From: Rhododendron vialii
Lineage: Eukaryota; Streptophyta; Magnoliopsida; Ericales; Ericaceae
NCBI RefSeq assembly: GCF_030253575.1
Contig: NC_080561.1
Location: 9,334,501 to 9,398,500, forward strand
Length of the DNA: 64,000 nucleotides
Direction: 5' to 3'
Of the stretch, positions 56,738 through 64,000 are shown piece by piece; positions within the stretch are counted from its first letter, which is position 1, and each line of letters begins with the position of its first letter. The notes under the pieces were generated by a model that had not been told where the DNA came from, searched no databases, and saw only the letters and a program-made list of their open reading frames with translations. The position numbers and the translations under genes were made by a program.

Positions 56738-56952
56738 AATCTTCAGATTGAGTCTCACATTGGCAGCGTAAATGATCTTGGCCTTTGCAATGCCGCGCGT
56801 AATAAACTTCTAGTTGTTACCTGTGGAGATGGAAAAATAATTAAGGCGAATTTCGACTCCCTAGTCTTCTATAGTTATATTGTTTTCAATCCAGCATAAT
56901 ACACGAACCGTATCCATAACCATAGATGTTGGCATGGCTCTCCTGTTTTTTC
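56738..56952 (+). pseudogene. TOPLESS-like WD40 fragment (TPL-6)
   Basis: Degraded copy: IESHIGSVNDLGLC-like with a shift, LVVTCGDGKIIK, then CWHGSPVFS cut by CACTA sequence. Confidence 0.5.
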
Positions 56953-58069
56953 CCAGAACTTCTAGCGGCGGTAGTAAAACCGCTGTTATAATAGCCAGAA
57001 ACCTTTACTGGCGGTAATTTTCTGCTGTTTTTGTATTTTCAACAATTGTTTTGCTGGCGGAACTTTTACCAGCGATAATTTACTTTAACCGACGGGGTTT
57101 TGGGACTGTTATCGGTGGTTTTAATGCCACTTTTTTTGAATAGCAAAAAAATATTTCATTAATTTTGAAATTGTTACAAGACTAATTAGGAGTAAGGAAA
57201 TAACGTCTTGTTCAGAAGAACAATCAGTCCAATCCGAGACCCAATAACTAAATTGGCAAGAAGCCAATTCAGAATACCCAATGGGACAAAGCCCCTCTAA
57301 AGGCCGAAGACCAATCACCCTAAATGGGTTTAAAAACCCAGATCAAAACAATTAAGAGCAAAAGGCCTAGTATGCCCAAATCATGCAATCACGAACATCA
57401 ATGGGCCAAACCCAATCAAAGAGGAGCCAAGCCTGGCCCAATCCCCAAACCTAACCCCAACCAATTAAAACACAGCCACCACACCCACCGCCGCCCAAAG
57501 CAACCGCCGACCTCCATACCCAGGCGAACAACCACCGCCTAAAAACCCGAAGCAGGTCGCAATCAAAACCACTAGACCCGTAGCCAATGACCAACGCCGT
57601 CTCCCACCTAAAAGATCGAAAAACAGCAGCCCACCGCCAACACGGAATCACCCTTTGAAGCTTTGAGCACCATTGAAAATAGTAAGCCCAGATCTAGCGG
57701 CCACACCAGCGCACCATTCGCAATTTCCCCAACGTCAATGACTACACCTCGCCGTTGAGCAGAACCGATAATACCAACTGTGATAGCTGGCGGCACGATC
57801 GGAGAAGAAAACACACGATCCTCCCTCCAACCCCAAGACTGCACCTCATCGTTGAGCAGAACTGGCTACACAAACTGTGATAACTGACGGCACGATCGGA
57901 GATCGAAGAGGACGAGGTGGGAAGGAGGTCGGTGGCCAAAAGGGAAATGTGACAAATGGAACTGCAAAGTGCCTCCCCCGGTGGCGGAGGAAGATGTTGA
58001 AGTCGAAGGGTTTTTTGGGGGGTTAGAAAGCCGGTTTTAATGCCGTTGATGCAAAAATTTGGCGTAGTG
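56953..58069. mobile_element. Truncated CACTA element with nested LINE
   Basis: As at 33.7k and 45.0k. LINE 57,132-58,034 (minus) between TTTTAATGCCACT and TTTTAATGCCGTT; CACTA right end TTTGGCGTAGTG ends at 58,069. Confidence 0.7.
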
Positions 58070-59368
58070 TATTAAAAATTTAAATTCTTTACCATTGAAC
58101 ATATATTATCCAAACTTAATGATTGGTGGTTATCAAATTCTACTATCTCGTGGTGCGCGCAAACTGGCTCAGAGACTACGTTACCCAAAAAAACTATTGT
58201 GAAAAGGAGGAAAAAGTTATGATTTGAATGGGGTTGCATCATACGTGGGACAATTTCATTAGAATTGTGATGTGAAAGTCACAAAATAAATCAATTGATC
58301 TGAATAATAAGGAATAAATTTACAAAACCTTTTTCCCTAAAACTAATTGGTACGTGCAGAAATCTAGGAACGAGAGAAAATTAGGGAATACACCAAACTC
58401 TTAATTAGGCTGCGTTCTTAAACTTAACTTAAAATGAGTTGATTTCTCATTATTTGAATTTTTTTTCGCATTTCTTAGTTTTGCGTCAAACTTTTGTGGA
58501 ATATTGAATATTGATTCGTCTCAACGTGAGGAACTGGAAAAGTAATTTTTTCTTACTTTTACCCAAATATTTTGGGAAATACTCACTTACTTCTCAAAAT
58601 AATTGAACTTATTTCACTTTTTCTACTAAAAAGTGGTTATTTCTCAAAATACTTAGGTAAAAGTACAATTTTTTTTACTTTTTCGATTTCTCTTGTCGAA
58701 ACAAATTAATAATCCATATAAGTTTGGCGCAAAACTAACAAGTAACAACTACAAAAAAAAATTCAAAATCTAGAAAAATTTGTAAATTGGCTATTGACGG
58801 AGAGGAAATCCACTAGTTTCCCACCACCCTCACAAAATCTAGAAAAAATATTTAGCGGTCTTGAAACACCGTCACGTGGGGTTCTACCATACATGTTTGT
58901 GGGGCTCAGTAGTTCAAAGTATATCTACTCCACAGAAACGTGTGGCGGATTAATGTGTTGGGACACTGCGCGACCACTGAATAATTACTCCACAATTTAA
59001 CCCAACACCACCGACTAGTCCGTTAATTCCAACTAATTAACGCAAAGTCACATTTTTTGTTTCGATTAGGAAATACATACTTTGTACTACTCAACCATCT
59101 CAAATTACTTTTGGTCTGCAAAAAGTCAATGGAATTTTTGGATTGAAAAATAAAATACTTTCATAAAAAAAATTTAGAATTTTTTAACACCAAATTAATG
59201 AACAAATCAAGCACTTTATATTGATGCAAAGAAAATCAAAAAATGATACACGACGTAATTTTTTTTTTTTCGAGAAATTACAATTTTTTTCGTACGGGAC
59301 AAGTAACCGCGGACGGAGATAGTACACTACTACTCTAGTAAGTACATACATAGCCGACTTTCAATTGT
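58070..59368. other. Upstream block of NAC-G, retroelement absent
   Basis: Homologous to 1-1,300 with an empty retroelement site near 58,605 (ATTGAACTTATTTCAC). No gene seen. Confidence 0.75.
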
Positions 59369-59461
59369 CCTATATATATCCCATCACATTACCTGGACTA
59401 ACAACGTGAGATCAGAGAGAGAGAGAGAGTATTGCCAAAGATTAGAGAGAGAGAACAAGAC
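59369..59461 (+). promoter_or_regulatory. NAC-G core promoter and leader
   Basis: CTATATATATCCC at about 59,369-59,381, then a GA leader to the ATG at 59,462. Confidence 0.55.
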
Positions 59462-60780
59462 ATGAGCGTACCAGCGGGTTATAAGTTTAGGCCTACAGAC
59501 CACGAACTTGTTATCGACTATCTTGAGAGCAAGTCCAAGGCCGGGTAAAGCCCTGCCTTGCGACGTCGTTTTCGAGTGCGAGATTTATGGGACCGGAAAC
59601 AAAGCCCCGTGGCAGATTTTCACCGAAAACGACCCGTGGACAGAAAGTAGCGTCTACATTCTCACCAAGTTGATCAAGGCCAAAGGCAGCGACAAACGGA
59701 TAACTAGAACGGCCGGCTGTGGCTCATGGCACGGAGAGACCGGTCCTGAACCAATATACGACCAACAGACCGGTCTTGAACCAATATACGATGAATAGAC
59801 CGATCCTAAACTGATAGGATACAAGAGGACGCTGTGTTTTCAGACCACGGACGAATCAGGAGCGATGGAAAAAGGCCGTTGGATCATGCATGAGTTCGAA
59901 CAATGGCCTAAAGGAGAATATGTTCTTTGTAGGATAAAAAGAAGATACGACTCAAAAGACACCAAGATATTTCCGAGGAACGTAAAGTGCACCAAAAAGT
60001 CTACGGGGAGAGCAGAGAATGTTGATGTTATGCTCTGGAAACCCGCAAAACGTGCTAGGAGGGAGGCTGGGCAAGAACAGAAGATGGAAGCACCGGAAAC
60101 AGAAACTGTTCCTTACTCGCAGGAACTTTCGGAGGCGGAGAAGGAAGGAAATCATTCGCGGATGCTTTCCGACCTGGACGCGGATCTTGAAGAACAAGTT
60201 CCTATGTTGGACCAGCTAAGAAGTTTCGGTCTTGATTTTGATGCGTCGGTCCCTCAAACCCTATCTTGGCTTCCCCCAACACCTTTCTCTGAAGAATTTT
60301 CGGAAGCGGAGAAGCAAGGAAACTATTCACAAATGCTTCTTAACATGGATGCGGATCTTGAAGAACGAGTTCCTATATTGGAGTCGGAGGGTTTCAGTCT
60401 TGATTTTGATGGGTCAGTCCCTCAAACCCTACCTTGGCTTCCCCCGACACCTTCCTCGGAAGAATTTTCTTAAATGGAGAAGCAAGGAAACTATTCATGA
60501 ATGCTTCTTGACACGGATGCAGATCTTGAAGAACAAGTCCTATATTTGAGTGGGAGCAGCTACCAAGTTTCGGTTTTGATTTTGATGCCTCAGACTCTCA
60601 TACCCTATCCGGGCTTGCCCCAACACCTTTCTCAGAAGAATTTTTGGAAGTGGAGAAGTAGGGAAATTACTCACGAAGGCTTTCGGACATGGATGCGGAT
60701 CTTGAAGAACTAGTTTCCATATTACAGTGGGAGCCGCTACCAAGTTTCGATCTCGATTTTAATGCGTTGGGCCCTCAAGT
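59462..60780 (+). pseudogene. NAC-G, type I NAC pseudogene
   Basis: After MSVPAGYKFRPTDHELVIDY a 4-bp CCGG insertion at about 59,541-59,544 gives a stop at 59,546-59,548. The shifted frame carries the rest of the NAC domain to TAG at 59,796-59,798 (CAG in paralogues), then TDPKLIGYKRT, RWIMHEF and YVLCRIKRR, and acidic repeats to TAA at 60,471-60,473 (GAA elsewhere). Later lesions include a shift near 60,535 and TAG at 60,659. Homology ends at GCCCTCAAGTT, where the LTR begins. Confidence 0.85.
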
Positions 60781-61058
60781 TTGTTGGAACATTTTTAATA
60801 AAATAAATGTTAAATATTAATTCCTCTATTATCATCCTCATTATTCTTCCGTTACAAAATTTATGTTTATATTAACTAAAATCGGTTACAAGATTTAAGG
60901 GAATTTATGATTGTTATTATGTCTATTAATACCTATTACATCTATATATATGGGTACTCCATATAAGTGTGATGGTGTGAAAAATAGAGAAAGCATATGG
61001 AGAGTATACACAAAAATGAAAGAGAGTTTCAGAATATTCATAAACTATTTTCTATAGA

Positions 61059-62092
61059 CACTACAAGAAAAAGTATGTTTAGTGACAAAAAAGTGGCGAC
61101 AAAATTTAATTTCGTCGCTAAATGAGTATATTTGGCGACAAAAAAATAAATTCGTCACTGTTTTGGTAACTTTCTTGACAAAATTATTTTGTCACCAATT
61201 ATAACTATTTAGCGACGAAAAAGATATTTTTGTCACTAAAGGCTCCTATTTGGCGACGAAATAAAATTTTCGTCGCTAAAAGAGTAAAAAAGGAGACGAA
61301 ATTATTTTTTGTCGCCAAAGATAACTATTCGGTGACGGAAAAAATATTTTGTCGCCAAATGAACCAATTTGGCGACGAAAATTATTTTCGCCTTCTTTTT
61401 ACGTTTTCAGTGACGAAAAATTTATCCTTTGGTGACGAAATTTATGAATTTCGCTTTGTCACCAAATATATTTCGGGCATAACTCTTTGCTCAGAACTCT
61501 GATTGAGATAATTTAAATTGGGTTTGAACAATAACATAAAGAGTTACGACTTTCATGTTTATTAAAATTGTTAATTTTAATGTTTAATAGTTCACAATGC
61601 CGTTCAAAATATATTTTAATGTTCAGTGTATGTGTTATATATTAGATATTTCAAACATATGCTGAAAAGTTTGTGTGGTGTAGTTGGTTAAAGCTTGCGT
61701 GCAAAACTTAGGAGACTCGCGTTCGAAACCCCGCAGGAGCAAGAAAGTGAGATTTTTTCACATATATAAGAATATCTTTCGCGACGAAAAATTTCGTCAC
61801 CGATGGGTCACCTTTGACGAGCCAAAGGGAATAATTTGTGACAAAATTTTTTGTCATCAAAAAAGCACAGTAGGTGACGAAGAAAATTTCATCACCAAGT
61901 CATTTTTTCGTGACGAAACTTTTCGTCACCAAAAGCATTATAGGTGACGAAAAATAGATTTCGTCACCAGGTAGGAATCCTCGACAACCTTTAGTCGACA
62001 AATTTTTTTTCGTCACCTATATTATTTGTGACGAAAAACATACAATTTGCGACGATTTTCATTCGTCACCCAATTCAATTTTTCTTGTAGTG
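61059..62092. mobile_element. Non-autonomous CACTA (En/Spm) element, 1,034 bp
   Basis: Perfect inverted ends CACTACAAGAAAAA and TTTTTCTTGTAGTG with the 3-bp target duplication AGA (61,056-61,058 and 62,093-62,095). Subterminal regions carry many GGCGACGAAA/TTTCGTCGCC-type motifs in both orientations, the presumed transposase-binding sites. No transposase. Short frames inside are made of these repeats. Confidence 0.95.
61676..61745 (+). ncRNA. tRNA-like Pol III promoter (SINE-type head) inside the CACTA element
   Basis: A-box-like TGGTGTAGTTGG (61,676-61,687) and B-box-like CGTTCGAAACC (61,720-61,730) are spaced as in a tRNA. The acceptor stem does not close properly, so this is tRNA-derived rather than a working tRNA gene. 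Confidence 0.5.
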
Positions 62093-62393
62093 AGAGTTGG
62101 GCAACTCGGTTCGTGACTCGTTCAAACCTCTCGGTGGTCGTGAACATCGGATGAGGAATGCTTGTGAGCTCTTGGGTTTAATCTTGGGGCTAGTACACTC
62201 CGGTGGAACCTTCACGAGGGGAGGAATATTAGCTTTAAGACAGTGACTACACGACTCTCATTCTCACAGGCAACATCTTTCCTACTTTCATTACTTGTAT
62301 ATTCTCTTGTACCTACTTGTTGAGTTTTTTATGTTTATGTGTACTTATATAATTCATGTGATAAATAAATATTTGTGAATATAAATCCTAACA

Positions 62394-64000
62394 GTTAAGG
62401 CTAATAATTATCTCTCAATAAATCGGAACAGTGAAGTCATGTTTTTATTCTTGCTAGGAAAAAAGTCAGTTTCTATTCTTACACGCGCGCATGGCTGGTG
62501 ACTATTACATGGATCTTGTATCCTGCTACACGTACACGTGTTTTGTCGGCATGTACTGTTGTAAACCTGATTTGTTACTATGTGAGGATTTGTATCATTT
62601 CTCACTATATCAACTATGCATGATATTTGGCGCTTATCAAATCTTTTCCGTGCCACTACTCCATGGAAAAGAATATGTGGTTTTATTTATTTATTTTTGC
62701 TTTGTTCATAGATGAATCTGGCATTATGATTTCCACATATTATGATGAGTTTGCAACTTTACATGTCATAATCAGAAGTAATTCTGTTCGAGTATTCGAT
62801 AAAAGAAATTTGGGAGTCGATGCTAAATTGTTGAGTTACTTGAGTTGCTACCGCATAATTTTACTGCATCTCAATATATATTATTCGAGCTTCATGAATT
62901 GTCAATTTGGTTAGAATTTTTGAGATACTGTAGAAAGCATGTATTTTGATGCTAGAATCCATTGGGTGCACAAATGTTGAACTCTGTTTCTGCTTTAGGT
63001 ACAAAAGGAAAGTTATGAGGCTTTTACTTATTTTCCTTAAGCATATATTTGTTTCAAAAAAAGTTTTGAGTAAATTAAACAGGTTCTCCAATATTTAATC
63101 TGGTTTGCAATGACTGACAGTGACAAGCGTGCATTTACGTTTTTGTAAATCAATTTGAAATTTTCAGAAAATAGTGAATTCCATTACTAACTTCTCTGCA
63201 CAGTTTTCCCACAATCTTAAGAAAAATTCTTTATGGGAATACGGTGTTTTCTAATTTTGATAAAACAGTTTCTGGGAGAATTAACATACCTGTTTGTGAG
63301 ACCGAAAGTGGTTTACGAGAAAACAAGAGTTTAGTCTTTCATTTGGTTACAAAGTACCGTAGAGCTCCTTTACACTATGTTGAATAGAAGTCTCTACTAG
63401 ATTTACGTTTTGTTGAATGCTATTCTACCCAATTACTAATGATTAGAATATCATTTAAGGTATTGTTTTATAAACTTTACTAGTTGTGTTAACAGAAATT
63501 GGGTACTGAAAGGGAAAAGAAAAAAAAAACTGTTGTTTTTCCTTTTGTAACTGATAGCAGTACTTAATAAATGTGGGCTGTGAATAAATTTGACTTTTCA
63601 AAGTTTGTAACTCACAGATCAGTGAAAGAATGTTTATACGTTGTATTTATTTGGTTTGGCAAATAACAATTTATTGACTTTATCATGTGATTTGTTGATT
63701 AGCAAGGTTAAAGTTTGACAATGAGTGCTCGATTTTGGGGAAAACAGTAGGTTTTTCCTGAATGTTAAAGGGAATCTGATTCTAGCGAAATAGTTGATAT
63801 ATTTGGTTTCGTGTTTATCAGATTCAGTGTGAAGAATGTTGTTGCTTACAGATATATTTTAGCCCCGACTATTGTTGTTTGAATAGTTTAGTGGTTGTGC
63901 ATTTTTTCCGGTTGATTTTAGTCTTTACGATTGAGTTTTGGAAAACAAACAAGATGGTGTCCAGATTTAAATAAAAAATAAAAAATTCTTGTCCACTAAA
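62394..64000. other. Right flank beyond the array
   Basis: AT-rich unique sequence unrelated to the NAC/TNL units. T-rich tracts before AG suggest it could be intronic or UTR sequence of a neighbouring gene, but no exon is recognisable and all open frames are short. Confidence 0.4.

Larger units (their letters stand above)
60782..62393. mobile_element. Probable solo LTR split by a CACTA element
   Basis: Starts TGTTGGAACATT and ends ATCCTAACA, the TG...CA inverted ends of a plant LTR. Without the CACTA insert it is about 575 bp. No primer-binding site, gag or pol adjoins it. The 5-bp flanks (AAGTT left, GTTAA right) do not match, so the target duplication is lost or the boundary is a rearrangement. 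Confidence 0.55.

Noticed and set aside
61676-61745. Functional tRNA gene
   Set aside because: A- and B-box-like sequences are present but the acceptor and anticodon stems do not fold properly, and it lies inside a transposon.
61230-61947. Open frames of 87-90 codons inside the CACTA element
   Set aside because: They consist of GACGAAA-type subterminal repeats, not protein.

Overview
This window is nuclear DNA from a dicot plant. It has spliced gene remnants, TIR-NBS-LRR (TNL) resistance-gene sequence (TNLs are a dicot feature), plant NAC transcription factors, and plant LINE, CACTA, MULE, Helitron, hAT and TRIM elements. The order cannot be fixed from sequence alone. No rRNA gene, standard tRNA gene or CRISPR array was seen.

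The core is a degenerate tandem array that runs off the left edge and ends near 60,780. Seven NAC copies, all on the + strand and intronless across the coding region, lie at about 1,444, 9,497, 15,697, 42,127, 47,824, 54,341 and 59,462. They fall into two flavours. Type I (1.4k, 47.8k, 59.5k) are all pseudogenes. Type II (15.7k, 42.1k, 54.3k) have full open frames. The 9.5k copy is intermediate and broken. Each protein has an N-terminal NAC domain, a basic nuclear-localisation-like segment, and a C-terminal run of 37-residue-class acidic/hydrophobic repeats that looks like a repeated transactivation domain.

Behind most NAC copies lie WD40 exon fragments of a TOPLESS-like co-repressor. Behind type I copies lies a minus-strand TNL pseudogene (4.1-6.0k, 35.6-37.2k, 50.3-52.3k) with TIR and NB-ARC pieces but no LRR. 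Behind type II copies lies a truncated CACTA element with a LINE nested in it (12.8k, 33.7k, 45.0k, 57.0k). The higher-order unit is therefore [type I NAC - TPL fragment - TNL - spacer - type II NAC - TPL fragment - CACTA/LINE], about 12 kb long and repeated with deletions and insertions. The 41.4-46k and 53.6-58k blocks are nearly identical and so recent.

From 17.5k to 33.2k the array is interrupted by about 15.7 kb of TE-rich sequence. It holds a LINE RNase H remnant, two TRIMs, several MITEs, two Helitron-like 3' ends, five minus-strand exons of an N-carbamoylputrescine amidase pseudogene (one split by a MITE), an inositol-monophosphatase-like exon and some unidentified exon-like stretches. 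At 37,968-40,928 a MULE with a perfect 9-bp target duplication carries an NPH3-family gene fragment and a long approximately 20-bp minisatellite (a Pack-MULE). At 60.8-62.4k a probable solo LTR is split by a complete non-autonomous CACTA element that contains a tRNA-like Pol III promoter. The last 1.6 kb (62.4-64k) shows nothing recognisable.

Only three NAC genes (15.7k, 42.1k, 54.3k) look able to make protein. Nearly everything else is pseudogene or mobile element.
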